Notes: generated from the sequence alone by a model not told the origin. Shown: positions 1 through 8,377, counted from the first letter of the stretch. The stretch is DNA of 64,000 nt from JBOHUC01 sp050733935 (GCA_050733935.1 JBOHUC010000098.1:39253-103252); one strand, 5' to 3'. Numbers and translations: made by a program.

Positions 1-813
1 GTCACCGCGCAGGACGAGGACAATCTCCGCGTTGCCGGGACCGGCCTCGGGAAGAGCGCGATCGTCGTCGGGGGCGCGGGCCGCATGGGCCGGTGGCTCG
101 GGCGATTCCTCTCGGCGCAGGGCTACGAGACGAACGCGCTCGATCCTGCCGCCTCCGCAGAGGAGAACGATCGGGCGCGCGCTGCGATGGCGACGGCCGA
201 GCTCATCGTCTGCTCCACGCCGCCGGCCGCCACCGCGGAGCTGTACGCCGCCTGGGCCGCGAAGAAGCCGCCGGTGGGGGTCGTGGTCGACATCGCGAGC
301 ATCAAGACGCCGCTTCTCGACGCGATCCGCGCGCTTCAGAGGAGTGGCGGGCGCGTCGCGTCGATCCACCCCATGTTCGGGCCGTCCGCCGTGCTGCTGC
401 GCGATGCGGACGTCGTGATCTGCGACACGGGCGACGCCGCGGCGACGGCGATCGTCGAGAAGCTCTTCGAGCCGACGACCGCCCGGATCGTGCACTTGCC
501 GCTCGCCGACCACGACCGGATCATGGCGGACCTTCTGAGCCTCGCGCACGCGACCGCAATTGCGTTCGCCCTGGCTCTTCCGACGGACGAGCACCCCGTG
601 CGCAGCACGACGTTCAAAGCGCTCGAACGGCTCGCGGGAGCTGTCGTGCGCGAGAGCCCCGACGTCTACTACGAGATCCAGGCGCTCAACCCGCATTCGG
701 GCGTCGCGCTCGATCGTTTGCGGGTTGCGCTGGAGCGGATCGTGGCAGCTGTCACAGCGCGGGACGCGGAAGGATTCCGCTCGCTGCTCGATGAGGGCAA
801 AGGACGCACGTAG
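1..813 (+). CDS. tyrA: Prephenate dehydrogenase (TyrA), 5' end outside window
   Basis: The open frame runs in from the window edge to TAG at 811-813. Prephenate dehydrogenase oxidatively decarboxylates prephenate to 4-hydroxyphenylpyruvate with NAD(P)+ in tyrosine synthesis. Near the visible start is a Rossmann dinucleotide loop (VVGGAGRMGRW, about positions 64-99) of the T-protein style, followed by DIASIKTPLL and the HPMFGP motif that carries the catalytic-region histidine. The missing part is the N-terminus; in T-proteins this would be a chorismate mutase domain, so the full gene may be bifunctional, but nothing in the window shows this. The C-terminal helical dimerisation region is complete. 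Confidence 0.85.
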   Translation, partial: VTAQDEDNLRVAGTGLGKSAIVVGGAGRMGRWLGRFLSAQGYETNALDPAASAEENDRARAAMATAELIVCSTPPAATAELYAAWAAKKPPVGVVVDIASIKTPLLDAIRALQRSGGRVASIHPMFGPSAVLLRDADVVICDTGDAAATAIVEKLFEPTTARIVHLPLADHDRIMADLLSLAHATAIAFALALPTDEHPVRSTTFKALERLAGAVVRESPDVYYEIQALNPHSGVALDRLRVALERIVAAVTARDAEGFRSLLDEGKGRT

Positions 814-831
814 AGCCTTCTCGGCGGCGCA

Positions 832-860
832 TTGACAGCGCCCGCTCACGGCAGTACGAA
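832..860 (+). promoter_or_regulatory. Candidate sigma-70 promoter for the secreted protein gene at 900
   Basis: A perfect TTGACA (832-837) is followed after 17 bases by TACGAA (855-860). It lies in the gap after the tyrA stop and about 40 bases before the next ATG, so it would give a short leader. The -10 box is weak. Confidence 0.45.
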
Positions 861-899
861 TGATGTTCCACCTTCTCCCCCCCACCTGCGGGGGTTCTC

Positions 900-2885
900 A
901 TGCGAACTTTCCCTCTTTCTACACGTCCATCGTCGTTCCCGTGGGCACTCCTCGGGATCCTCGTGGTCCTCGCGCAGACCGGACCGTCCCGAGCGGACGC
1001 TCCGGGGAACACTTACCTCTCGGAGCCGCACTTCGGATCTCCACCGGGATCGAGTGCTGTGCTTGCCGCGGGGAACGTCCGTCTGCGGGCGACCAACCAG
1101 GGATACATCGGCAAGCTGTCGACGGATCCGGCTTCACCTCCGGCGGCGCAATGGCCGGGTCTTTCGGGCGTGGAGTTTCTGGGGGCGATTCACCTTGCCG
1201 TTGCTGCAAATGATCCCTTCCAGGTTGACCCGGCGCTTCTCAGGCGAACGAGCTACTCGACAGAGTGGCAGCCTCCGACTCTGAGCGCCGAGGACTCGAT
1301 TCGTTCCGCGCTTGCCGGCGCGCCGGGCAGCGAACGTTTCTTCGACGACGATGGCGACACGCGCGTCGATGAAGAATTTCTGGACGGCCGGGACAACGAT
1401 TTCGACGGCATGATCGACGAAGACTATGCCGCGATCGGTGATCAGATGCTCGCGTGGACCATGCGCGACGACACGGCCCCGCCCGGGCCTCTTCACATAC
1501 CGCTCAATCTCGAATGCACACAGCGCGTATGGGCGTTCAACCGTCCGGGTTTCTCGGACTTCGCAGTCATCGAATACACGATTCGCAACGTCTCGGGTCA
1601 TACGCTGGACAGCCTGGCGATCGGATGGATGGTGGATTTGAGTTGCGGGCCCAAGAATCAGCCTGGCGGATACGCGAACGACGATGTCACGCTCCCCGTG
1701 TTTCCTTCGGGCTCGTTCCTGCTCGTGCCCGACCCTTCGGACCCACGGCGGCAGCACCCGCACGATCCGGCTCTCAACTCGTTCGTGCCGGCGGAGTCAG
1801 TCCTGTGCCCGAGATTCCCGGTTCGCGCGCGCGGGTTCTCGGTGGCCGATGTCGACGGGGACAACGGCTCGACGCCCGCGATCGCAACCTTCCTGGTCGT
1901 CGATCACACCATTGACGCAACGGGCCTAAGGGCCCCCCAAAAGGTCGGACTTCGAGCGTTTCGACACAGCGTCATGGGCACCCCGCCCGGGATGGGCGGC
2001 CTGCCCACCACTGATGGTTCCCAGTACCTGCTCATGACCGGGACGCAGGGGGTCGACCCGTTCACCGGCATGCCGAACGCCGCGCTCACGGGCGTTGTCG
2101 GTGATCAGGTCGCCATGTGTTCCGTGGGGCCTTTCCTCCAAGTGGAGGATGGGAGGAGCATCCAGGCCACGATTGCCGTGGCCGTTCAGACGGGCAACTA
2201 TCCGACGGCACTGCAGTACCAGACGGATCGCTTCTTCTACGAGAACGGATTCATCCATCGCGGGGAACTGTTCCAGAAGTATCCCTCTGCCGAAGTCGTG
2301 TTCAACGTGGGGACAGCGCTCGAAGGGGACAACGTGCCTGCACCCTCCGGATTTCCTGTTCCCGACCTGCACGGCCGTGAGGTAAGCCTCATTGCCCCGA
2401 TTGGTGAGGAGTTCGAGGCGTCCGATTGTAGAGACCTTGCGAACGAGTCGACCCGCACCGTTCACGATGACAGGTACACGTGGTTCGATTTCGACTGCGA
2501 TTTCTGTACAGGCGTCTACGACTATCCATCGCGCACGGGGCTGCTTCATCGCTCTTGGACACTTCCGCCGTCGCTGTTGATCGGCGCCGAGCCTGCCCCC
2601 TCAGGCATGCCGATCCGGGTCGGTCAGGTCATGCCCAACCCGGCCCGCGGAAATTCCCGCGTGGATCTCGACTTGCCCCGGGCCCACGCCGTGACAGCAG
2701 CGATCTACGACGTCTCGGGACGACAGGTAAGGGAAGTCGTGAATGCCATGCGGCCGGCAGGGGGGAGCCAAATCGTGTGGGACGGCCGTGACGGCGGTGG
2801 AAGGGAAGTCCCTCCGGGCCTGTACTATCTGTACGTCCGGATCGGAGAGGAATCCGTCGTTCGCAAGGTGATCCGGGTCCACTGA
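900..2885 (+). CDS. Large secreted protein with Ca-binding-like Asp repeats and FlgD/T9SS-type C-terminal sorting domain
   Basis: 661 aa. An N-terminal signal peptide (residues 1-31, hydrophobic ALLGILVVLAQT) is followed by a beta-rich body. Residues 149-175 form an Asp-rich stretch (FDDDGDTRVDEEF, then DGRDNDFDGMIDED), like calcium-binding thrombospondin-type-3 or dockerin loops. The last 90 residues carry the FlgD-Ig / T9SS type A pattern: MPNPARG, then AIYDVSGRQV, WDGRDGGGREVPPGLYY and a basic end. In FCB bacteria such domains direct surface or extracellular export. The substrate or role of the body is unknown. A candidate promoter lies directly upstream. The ATG at 900 gives the only complete signal peptide. 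Confidence 0.8.
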   Translation: MRTFPLSTRPSSFPWALLGILVVLAQTGPSRADAPGNTYLSEPHFGSPPGSSAVLAAGNVRLRATNQGYIGKLSTDPASPPAAQWPGLSGVEFLGAIHLAVAANDPFQVDPALLRRTSYSTEWQPPTLSAEDSIRSALAGAPGSERFFDDDGDTRVDEEFLDGRDNDFDGMIDEDYAAIGDQMLAWTMRDDTAPPGPLHIPLNLECTQRVWAFNRPGFSDFAVIEYTIRNVSGHTLDSLAIGWMVDLSCGPKNQPGGYANDDVTLPVFPSGSFLLVPDPSDPRRQHPHDPALNSFVPAESVLCPRFPVRARGFSVADVDGDNGSTPAIATFLVVDHTIDATGLRAPQKVGLRAFRHSVMGTPPGMGGLPTTDGSQYLLMTGTQGVDPFTGMPNAALTGVVGDQVAMCSVGPFLQVEDGRSIQATIAVAVQTGNYPTALQYQTDRFFYENGFIHRGELFQKYPSAEVVFNVGTALEGDNVPAPSGFPVPDLHGREVSLIAPIGEEFEASDCRDLANESTRTVHDDRYTWFDFDCDFCTGVYDYPSRTGLLHRSWTLPPSLLIGAEPAPSGMPIRVGQVMPNPARGNSRVDLDLPRAHAVTAAIYDVSGRQVREVVNAMRPAGGSQIVWDGRDGGGREVPPGLYYLYVRIGEESVVRKVIRVH

Positions 2886-2923
2886 TCTGCAGCGTCAATT
2901 CCCCTCACCGGAGTCGGATTCAG

Positions 2924-3226
2924 ATGCGACGACCTTTCATCGTGATCAGAACACGCGGAGCCGTGTGGGACGACACGCAATCGCTCGAGGGCCAGCGCGA
3001 CTGGGCCGCTCACGCGGCGTTCATGGACGCGATGGTCGACGAGGGATTCATCGTGCTGGGTGGACCGCTCGAAGGGACGCGCGATGTCGTGCTCGTCTTT
3101 CAGGCCGAGGATCGGGCGGAGATCGAGCGCCGCCTCGCTGTCGATCCGTGGACCCGAAGCGGGCAGCTCGTGACCAAAGAGTGCCGGCCCTGGCGCATTC
3201 GGCTTGGATCGCTCGCACCGCGATGA
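2924..3226 (+). CDS. YCII-related (YciI-like) domain protein
   Basis: 100 aa, a complete small dimeric alpha/beta-type domain. Visible landmarks are the N-terminal FIVIRTRG strand, the conserved HAAFMDAMVDEGFIVLGGPL core (His and Asp are the usual conserved YCII residues), and the C-terminal DPWTRSGQLV, matching the typical 'DP(F/W)...AGL' ending. Family members are poorly characterised; some act as dehydrochlorinases or accessory enzymes. It ends in an ATGA overlap with the next small membrane protein, so the two are likely translationally coupled. Confidence 0.8.
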   Translation: MRRPFIVIRTRGAVWDDTQSLEGQRDWAAHAAFMDAMVDEGFIVLGGPLEGTRDVVLVFQAEDRAEIERRLAVDPWTRSGQLVTKECRPWRIRLGSLAPR

Positions 3227-3489
3227 CGGGACGCCTGGCGCTTGCGGGCGCGATCCTGAGCTGGGGTCTGCTCCTCGCCACGCTCCTCTTCGGTGGACTC
3301 GATCCGACGCCGAGGGAGGCGACGATCCTGCGGGTCCTGAGCGTAAGCGCGCTCGCTCTGTCCGCCGCTGCAATGCTCGTAGGCCTCGTCGCGCTCGTGC
3401 GGCGGCGCAGGCGCATTTCAGCCGCTCTTGGCATTGCCGTTGCTTTCGCGCTACTCCTCTACTTCACGGGACTGGGTCATGTCCTCTAG
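3223..3489 (+). CDS. Small membrane protein, about three transmembrane helices
   Basis: 88 aa, starting at the ATG that overlaps the YciI-like stop (ATGA, 3223-3226). Three hydrophobic segments are visible: residues about 5-22 (LALAGAILSWGLLLATLLF), 38-60 and 68-88, with an Arg cluster (RRRRR) between the last two that probably faces the cytoplasm. No recognisable family. Coupling to the YciI-like gene and overlap with the following small membrane protein suggest one short operon. Confidence 0.65.
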   Translation: MTGRLALAGAILSWGLLLATLLFGGLDPTPREATILRVLSVSALALSAAAMLVGLVALVRRRRRISAALGIAVAFALLLYFTGLGHVL

Positions 3490-3715
3490 CGATGGGCGCA
3501 AGTACTGGTTTCCCGCCAAGCGTTTCGGCTGGGGATGGGGGCCGCCCTCGACCTGGCAAGGTTGGATCGTTCTCCTCGTCTACGTGGTGCTTCTCGTCTC
3601 TGGTGCGCTTTTCTTCGCTTTGCGCGGGAGCGAGCTGCTGGTCGTGCCGTTCGCCATTGTGCTTAGCCTGGTCCTGATCGCCATCTGTTCCGCGAAGGGC
3701 GAGCCGCAACGCTGA
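3479..3715 (+). CDS. Small two-helix membrane protein
   Basis: 78 aa from ATG at 3479, overlapping the previous gene by 11 bases. The N-terminus RKYWFPAKRFGWGWGPP followed by STWQGW is a conserved-looking aromatic motif seen in short hypothetical membrane proteins. Two transmembrane segments follow (VLLVYVVLLVSGALFFAL and VVPFAIVLSLVLIAIC). A longer reading from 3428 would add residues without hydrophobic or conserved character and is less likely. Function unknown. Confidence 0.65.
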   Translation: MSSSDGRKYWFPAKRFGWGWGPPSTWQGWIVLLVYVVLLVSGALFFALRGSELLVVPFAIVLSLVLIAICSAKGEPQR

Positions 3716-3736
3716 CGCCTTGACAATGGGGGACGA

Positions 3737-4378
3737 ATGAAGCTTCGCCTGAAGATCTCGATCTCGCTCGACGGCTTCGTCGCAGGACCCGAGCAGAGCG
3801 TCGAGAACCCGCTCGGCATCGGCGGTGAGCGCCTTCACGAGTGGGTGGTTCCGCTCGTCGCCTGGCGCGCGTCGCACGGCCTCGAAGGCGGCGAGGTGAA
3901 CGAGAGCTCGCGCGTGGTCGAGGAGGAGGTCGCGAACATCGGAGCGACGATCATGGGGCGGAACATGTTTGGCGGCCATCAGGGTCCCTGGGATCCCGCG
4001 AAGCCCTGGACCGGCTGGTGGGGGGAGAAACCGCCGTTTCACCACTCGGTGTTCGTGCTCACGCACCACGCGCGCGCGCCGCTCGATCTCGAGGGCGGGA
4101 CGACGTTCACGTTCGTCACCGATGGCATCGAATCGGCGCTCGCGCAGGCGCGGAAGTCGGCCGGCGGAAAGGACGTGTCGCTCGCGGGTGGAGCGCACGC
4201 GGCGCGCCAGTACCTCGCGGCCGGCCTGGTGGACGAGATGGAACTCCACCAGATGCCGATCCTCCTCGGGCGCGGCGAGCGGTTGTTCCACGACGTGGGC
4301 GACGATCTGCGCGGGCTTGCGCTCGTGCGGACCGTCGCCACTCCCGTCGTCACACACCTCAAGTTCGCGAGGCGCTGA
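3737..4378 (+). CDS. Dihydrofolate reductase-like protein (RibD C-terminal domain)
   Basis: 213 aa covering a complete RibD_C/DHFR-like fold. Landmarks: N-terminal ISISLDGFVAGP (substrate and NADPH edge), GATIMGRNMFGG (the strand and loop with the conserved MGR), FVLTHHARAPL, and KDVSLAGGAHAARQYLAAGL (the cofactor-binding GG(A)xxxR region), ending IPILLG-like as MPILLGRGERLF. Such stand-alone proteins are NADPH-dependent reductases of unknown physiological substrate, usually called YyaP/YwjB-like. A G-rich ribosome binding site (GGGGGA) precedes the ATG. It converges with the ArsR-SRPBCC gene. Confidence 0.8.
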   Translation: MKLRLKISISLDGFVAGPEQSVENPLGIGGERLHEWVVPLVAWRASHGLEGGEVNESSRVVEEEVANIGATIMGRNMFGGHQGPWDPAKPWTGWWGEKPPFHHSVFVLTHHARAPLDLEGGTTFTFVTDGIESALAQARKSAGGKDVSLAGGAHAARQYLAAGLVDEMELHQMPILLGRGERLFHDVGDDLRGLALVRTVATPVVTHLKFARR

Positions 4379-4381
4379 GCT

Positions 4382-5167
4382 TCAGGACCAGGACTGCGAC
4401 TCCAGGTACCGAAGCGATCCCGGCGTCGTGAGGAGCTCGCCGGTTTCGAGCAGCGTCTTGAGCCCCGACAGCACCATCGGCCAGCCGCCGTAGATCTCGG
4501 AGTTCGCCCCTTCGCGCATCTTGTCGTGCGTGACGGTCAAGCGACAGGAATCGCCGATCGGCTCGATCTCCCACGTCACGCGCGACGTGCCTTCCTTCTT
4601 CACGTCGTCGCTCCAGAGCGCGCGAAAGGTCTGCACGAGCCTTCGCGGAGGATCGACCTCGACGTTCTCTCCCTCGACGATGGGCGTTTCCGGCGCGGTG
4701 GTTCCATCCCCGGCCACCCCGCGGTAAGACGAGCCGGGCTTCCAGTCGGAGTAGACGCCGACGCCGAACGTGTACTTGCGACGCATTTCGGGATCGGTGA
4801 TCGCCTGCCACAGACGCTCCGGCGTCGTCTTGATGTAGATCTCGTAGACGCGTTCCATTTCTCCCTCCTCGATTCCCTTCTTGAGCCCGGTCAGCATGGC
4901 GGCCCAGGGCTCGGTGTACTTGTCGATCCACCGGTCATGGATCTGGCGAATGGGCACCCGGTTCAGGAAGTGCAGCTTCTCGCGACCACGCCGCTTGGTG
5001 ACGACGAGCCCGGCCTCCTCGAGCACCTTGAGGTGCTTCATGACGCCGAATCGAGTCATGGTCAGTCGCCGCTCGAGCGCGCTCAGGGTCTGGCCGTCCT
5101 GCTTGTAGAGCTTGTCGAGCAGGCGGCGGCGCGTGGGATCGGCGAGAGCCTTGAACACTGCATCCAT
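4382..5167 (-). CDS. ArsR-type HTH fused to SRPBCC (AHSA1-like) domain
   Basis: 261 aa from ATG at 5167. Residues about 1-95 are an ArsR winged helix (MDAVFKALADPTRRRLLDKL, LTMTRFGVMKHLKVLEEAGL). The rest is a SRPBCC/AHSA1 ligand-binding domain starting at ERVYEIYIKTTPERLW with the typical TDPEMRRKY. No ArsR-type metal-binding cysteines are visible, so a small hydrophobic ligand rather than a metal is likely. I chose ATG 5167 because a near-consensus promoter ends 6 bases before it; the upstream TTG at 5203 would lie within the -35 box. Probably an autorepressor, as an inverted repeat sits between its own -35 and -10. Confidence 0.85.
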   Translation of the reverse strand: MDAVFKALADPTRRRLLDKLYKQDGQTLSALERRLTMTRFGVMKHLKVLEEAGLVVTKRRGREKLHFLNRVPIRQIHDRWIDKYTEPWAAMLTGLKKGIEEGEMERVYEIYIKTTPERLWQAITDPEMRRKYTFGVGVYSDWKPGSSYRGVAGDGTTAPETPIVEGENVEVDPPRRLVQTFRALWSDDVKKEGTSRVTWEIEPIGDSCRLTVTHDKMREGANSEIYGGWPMVLSGLKTLLETGELLTTPGSLRYLESQSWS

Positions 5168-5173
5168 GGCTAG

Positions 5174-5203
5174 ATCATATGTGACTATATGGTCACCTGT
5201 CAA
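5174..5203 (-). promoter_or_regulatory. Promoter with embedded palindromic operator for the ArsR-SRPBCC gene
   Basis: On the minus strand, TTGACA (5203-5198) and TATGAT (5179-5174) are separated by 18 bases. The spacer carries an inverted repeat, GTGAC on each arm with a 6-base centre (5181-5196), the expected place for a dimeric winged-helix repressor to block RNA polymerase. Six bases separate the -10 box from ATG at 5167, so the transcript would be leaderless. Confidence 0.75.
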
Positions 5204-5295
5204 TCGGATTGACCCTGGGGCCGGGGGTATACTCCGGCGCGCGTAACGACCGGTGGCGGATGCGGCCCGCGCCCCCCGGTGTCGGGAGGAATGCG

Positions 5296-5730
5296 ATGCA
5301 ATCCGTGCTCAGGACCCTGCGCGAAAAACTCGAAGTCGGGCTCGTCTGGGGAGCTCTGTGGACCGCTCTCATGTTCCTCGTGGGAACGATCCTCGGGGCC
5401 GTGCGCCCGGAGAGCATCGATCGTGGAGAGGAGCCCCACGTCCTTGCGCCCATGGTCGGGCTCGTCGGTCTCCTCTGCGGAGTCGTCTTTGCCGCGATTG
5501 TTTCGGGAGCCGAAGATCGGAAGCCGCTCCACGAGATTCCGCTCGCGCGTGCCGCGATGTGGGGCGCACTCGTGGCCGGGCCGCTCCCGCTCTTGACGGG
5601 CGCGGACACTTCGATGGTGTTCATCACGGGACCGCTCGGCGCCGTTTCCGCTCTCGCTTCGGTCGCCCTCCTTAGGGCCCGGGCCCGCCGTCCACAGGCC
5701 CGCCCAAGCGCGGACGCCTCATCTTCATGA
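5296..5730 (+). CDS. Four-helix membrane protein of unknown function
   Basis: 144 aa from ATG 5296, with a good ribosome binding site (GGGAGGA, 5284-5290). Hydrophobic segments: GLVWGALWTALMFLVGTILGA, APMVGLVGLLCGVVFAAIV, a segment near AMWGALVAGPLPLL, and VFITGPLGAVSALASVALL, ending in an Arg/Pro-rich cytoplasmic tail. The stop overlaps the next gene by 4 bases (ATGA), so it is translated together with the secreted hydrolase. No family recognised. Confidence 0.65.
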   Translation: MQSVLRTLREKLEVGLVWGALWTALMFLVGTILGAVRPESIDRGEEPHVLAPMVGLVGLLCGVVFAAIVSGAEDRKPLHEIPLARAAMWGALVAGPLPLLTGADTSMVFITGPLGAVSALASVALLRARARRPQARPSADASSS

Positions 5731-6779
5731 CGCACTGGCGGCCGCGCGCCGCGTACAGGCTCGTCCTCATCCTCACGATCGCGCTGCTCGTGCCCGCTCT
5801 TGCGGGCGCGGCTCCCGCACGTCCGCCGAGCCCCTTCTTCACCGAACGCGCAGTGACGTTCGTGAACGGCACGGTCGAGCTCAAAGGCACGCTCCTCGTT
5901 CCGACGAGTCCGGGTCCGCATCCGGTCGTCGTCTTTCTGCACGGGTCCGGGCCGCATCCGCGCACCGGTGCAAAGCCCTACGCCGAAGAGTTCGCAAAGC
6001 TCGGAGTCGCCGGGCTCGTGTTCGACAAGCGCGGCTCGGGGGAGTCCGGAGGATCGTGGACCGAGTCCTCGCTCGACGATCTCGCGGGCGATGCTCTGGC
6101 CGCCGTCGCGTTCGTGAAGAGTCAGCCGAACGTGGACGGATCGAAGATCGGGTTCTGGGGCGTGAGCCAGGCCGGATGGGTTACGCCTCTTGCCGCTTCG
6201 CGGTCCGCGGACGTCGGCTTCATGATCCTGATCTCGGGAGGCGGCGCGAGCCCGCGCGATTCGGAGCAGTTTTCGTACGAGAACGCGTTCAAGGAGGCGG
6301 GTCTTTCGGCGAGCGAAACAGCCGAAGCCGATTCCGTGATGGATGCCTACTTCCGCTACCTCGCGACCGGGGAAGGTCGGGCCGGGCTCGCTTCACGACT
6401 CGAGAGTGCGAAGTCGAGCCGCTGGTATCCGGCGATGCCGCTCGATCGAATTCTTCCTTCGGAGGGAAACCGGTCGAACTGGAGCTGGGTCGCCACCTGG
6501 GATCCCGCGGCGAGCCTCGAGCGGATCAAGTGTCCGGTGCTCCTCATGTTCGGAGACCGGGACACGAGCCATCCCACGCCGCTTTCGGTCACGAAGTGGA
6601 AGGAAGGCCTCAAGAAAGCCGGGAACAACGACGCAACCGTGATGGTGTTTCCGGGGGCGGGTCACGGAATCCGAATGCGCGAAGGCTACTCGGGCAGCGG
6701 CCGCGCGCCATTCGCCAACGGCTATGCTGAGGCCATGGTCGGCTGGCTCATGCTCCACGTCGTCGCGCGCGCGAACTGA
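5727..6779 (+). CDS. Secreted alpha/beta hydrolase (dienelactone hydrolase/esterase type)
   Basis: 350 aa. A signal peptide (residues 1-29, LVLILTIALLVPALAGAAPA) precedes an alpha/beta-hydrolase domain: VVVFLHGSGPH (oxyanion HG), DKRGSGESGG, nucleophile elbow GVSQAGW (GxSxxG with catalytic Ser), the acid-region LLMFGDRDTSHP, and FPGAGHGIRMREG with the catalytic His. The order and spacing match the prolyl-oligopeptidase/DLH group of esterases and peptidases. Substrate unknown; the signal peptide places it in the periplasm or outside. Coupled by a 4-base overlap to the membrane protein gene before it. Confidence 0.85.
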   Translation: MTHWRPRAAYRLVLILTIALLVPALAGAAPARPPSPFFTERAVTFVNGTVELKGTLLVPTSPGPHPVVVFLHGSGPHPRTGAKPYAEEFAKLGVAGLVFDKRGSGESGGSWTESSLDDLAGDALAAVAFVKSQPNVDGSKIGFWGVSQAGWVTPLAASRSADVGFMILISGGGASPRDSEQFSYENAFKEAGLSASETAEADSVMDAYFRYLATGEGRAGLASRLESAKSSRWYPAMPLDRILPSEGNRSNWSWVATWDPAASLERIKCPVLLMFGDRDTSHPTPLSVTKWKEGLKKAGNNDATVMVFPGAGHGIRMREGYSGSGRAPFANGYAEAMVGWLMLHVVARAN

Positions 6780-6782
6780 CGC

Positions 6783-7376
6783 TCAACCGCCCCAGAGGGC
6801 CATCTGCTTTCCGGCGCTCCGGCCTTCCGGTGTCGCCAGGTGTTCGTGCTCGAGCAGCCACTTCTTGCGCGCGATCCCGCCGCCGAAGCCGGTCAGCGAT
6901 CCATTCGCTCCGATGATGCGATGGCAGGGGACGACGATCGCGAGCGGGTTGCTTCCCACCGCTCCGCCGACCGCGCGAGCGGATCCCGGATGGCCCACGC
7001 GCTCGGCGAGCTCGCCGTACGTGCGCGTCCGGCCGGGCGGGATCTCGAGCAGAGCGTTCCAGACGTCGAGCTCGAACGGAGTGCCGTGCATGTCGAGCGC
7101 GAGACCCGACGGCGAGGGAAACTTGCCCGCGAAGTAGCGCGCGAGCCAGTTCCGGATCTCGCCGAGCGGATCACGCCGAACGCCCGCGGGCGCTTCCGCG
7201 ATTTCCGCCTCGGGGAAGAAGCGCTCGAAACGGCGCGCGAGCGAGGCGCGGCGCTTCGGGCCGTCGAACTCGAGCGCACACAGCCCGGCCGGGGACTGGA
7301 CGGCGAGCATGGGATCGAACGGGGCGTCCACGAAACCCCAGTAGAGTTTTTCGGGCGCTTCGCTGCGGCGGGACAT
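6783..7376 (-). CDS. ogt: Methylated-DNA--protein-cysteine S-methyltransferase
   Basis: 197 aa from ATG 7376, preceded by AGGAGG (7383-7388). It repairs O6-alkylguanine by irreversible transfer of the alkyl group to its own cysteine. The active-site motif VVPCHRIIGANGSLTGFGGG is complete, and ahead of it lies the DNA-binding helix and RTRTYGELAERVGHPGSARAV (the Tyr/Arg finger region). An Ada-like N-terminal ribonuclease-like domain precedes it. Longer readings toward 7604 add only Arg-rich residues encoded by a repeat tract and lack support. It converges with the hydrolase gene, stops 3 bases apart. Confidence 0.92.
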   Translation of the reverse strand: MSRRSEAPEKLYWGFVDAPFDPMLAVQSPAGLCALEFDGPKRRASLARRFERFFPEAEIAEAPAGVRRDPLGEIRNWLARYFAGKFPSPSGLALDMHGTPFELDVWNALLEIPPGRTRTYGELAERVGHPGSARAVGGAVGSNPLAIVVPCHRIIGANGSLTGFGGGIARKKWLLEHEHLATPEGRSAGKQMALWGG

Positions 7377-7483
7377 CCTCTGCCTCCTGCGGAGTAAGGG
7401 AAGCGGGGTCGGAATCGGTACTCGGACCCTACGGTAACGCTCGCCGGGGACCGTGTCTCGCGCGAAACGCGGTTTGCCGGGTT

Positions 7484-7523
7484 CCGCGTCCGATCGCGTC
7501 CGATCGCGTCCGATCGCGTCCGA
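7484..7523. repeat. Short tandem repeat of CGATCGCGTC upstream of tatD
   Basis: The 10-base unit CGATCGCGTC occurs three times in a row (7491-7520), flanked by partial units on both sides. It lies in the divergent ogt/tatD interval. Each unit contains the palindrome CGATCG, so the tract could be a binding array or slippage-prone DNA; nothing more can be said. Confidence 0.7.
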
Positions 7524-7551
7524 TTGCATGGAACGGGCCCCCCGACGCCTG

Positions 7552-7563
7552 TACGATGCGTCC
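7552..7563 (+). promoter_or_regulatory. -10 box immediately upstream of tatD (leaderless arrangement)
   Basis: TACGAT at 7552-7557 ends 6 bases before the tatD ATG at 7564, and no Shine-Dalgarno sequence is present. The -35 region is weak (TGGAAC, 7529-7534, 17 bases upstream). The geometry equals that of the better promoters at 5174 and 11841. Confidence 0.45.
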
Positions 7564-8340
7564 ATGATCGACACGCACTGCCACCTCGGTTCCTCGCGCT
7601 TCAAGAAGGACCGGGCCGAGGTGATGGAGCGGGCGCGTCAGGCCGGCGTGACGCGCTTCATCGAGGTCGGGTACGATCTGGCCACGGCGGAGCGCGCGAT
7701 CGCCCTTGCGGCGAACGAGCCCGATGTCTGGGCGACCGTGGGCCTCCACCCCCACGAGGTCGAGCGCGTGGCGGGAACGGAGGTGCTCGCGAAGCGCGCG
7801 GAGGAGCGACTGCGCGAGCTCGCCCGGAGCCCGCGGGTGGTGGCGATCGGGGAGTGCGGGCTCGACTTCTATCGCAATCTTTCCCCGGCCGATCTCCAGC
7901 GCGAATGGTTCGAGCGACAGCTCGTCATGGCGCGCGACCTCGATCTACCGCTCGTCGTTCACGTGCGGGATGCGATGGATGAAGCGCTCGACCGGCTCGA
8001 GCGGGCGCGTCCGCCGCGAAGGGGCGTCCTGCACTGTTATTCGGGGAACGCGGCGCAGGCGGCGCGCGCGACCGCACTCGGGATGAAGCTCGGCTTCGGC
8101 GGTTCGCTTACGTACGGAAACGAAGAGTTGGAAGCGGCCGCTCGTAGCGCGCCGGACGACGCGATCGTCCTCGAAACCGATGCGCCGTATCTCGTGCCGG
8201 AGCCGAAGGACACGAAGCGCAACGAGCCCGCTCTCATGGCGCGCGTACGCGCGAAGCTCGCCTCCTTAAGGGGCGTCAGTGAGGCCAGAATCGATGCACT
8301 CACCACGGAGAACGCCGCGCGGCTTTTTGCGCTTGGGTAG
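7564..8340 (+). CDS. tatD: TatD family metal-dependent DNase
   Basis: 258 aa, the usual TatD length. A TIM-barrel metallo-hydrolase acting as a 3'-5' exonuclease in DNA repair and turnover. All metal ligands are visible: IDTHCHL at the N-terminus (His5, His7), GECGLDFYR (Glu), VVHVRDA (His), GVLHCYSGN (His), and LETDAPYLVPEP (Asp). ATG 7564 starts exactly at the conserved MIDTHCH; upstream extensions run through repeat DNA. Followed by rsmA, a common neighbour order in bacteria. Confidence 0.93.
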   Translation: MIDTHCHLGSSRFKKDRAEVMERARQAGVTRFIEVGYDLATAERAIALAANEPDVWATVGLHPHEVERVAGTEVLAKRAEERLRELARSPRVVAIGECGLDFYRNLSPADLQREWFERQLVMARDLDLPLVVHVRDAMDEALDRLERARPPRRGVLHCYSGNAAQAARATALGMKLGFGGSLTYGNEELEAAARSAPDDAIVLETDAPYLVPEPKDTKRNEPALMARVRAKLASLRGVSEARIDALTTENAARLFALG

Positions 8341-8377
8341 GCCGGAGGAGCGCACTCCGTTCGCCGATACCGCGAAT

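Noticed and set aside
3720..3725. TTGACA just before the RibD-like gene
   Set aside because: The -10 position would fall inside the gene, so it cannot serve it; probably chance.
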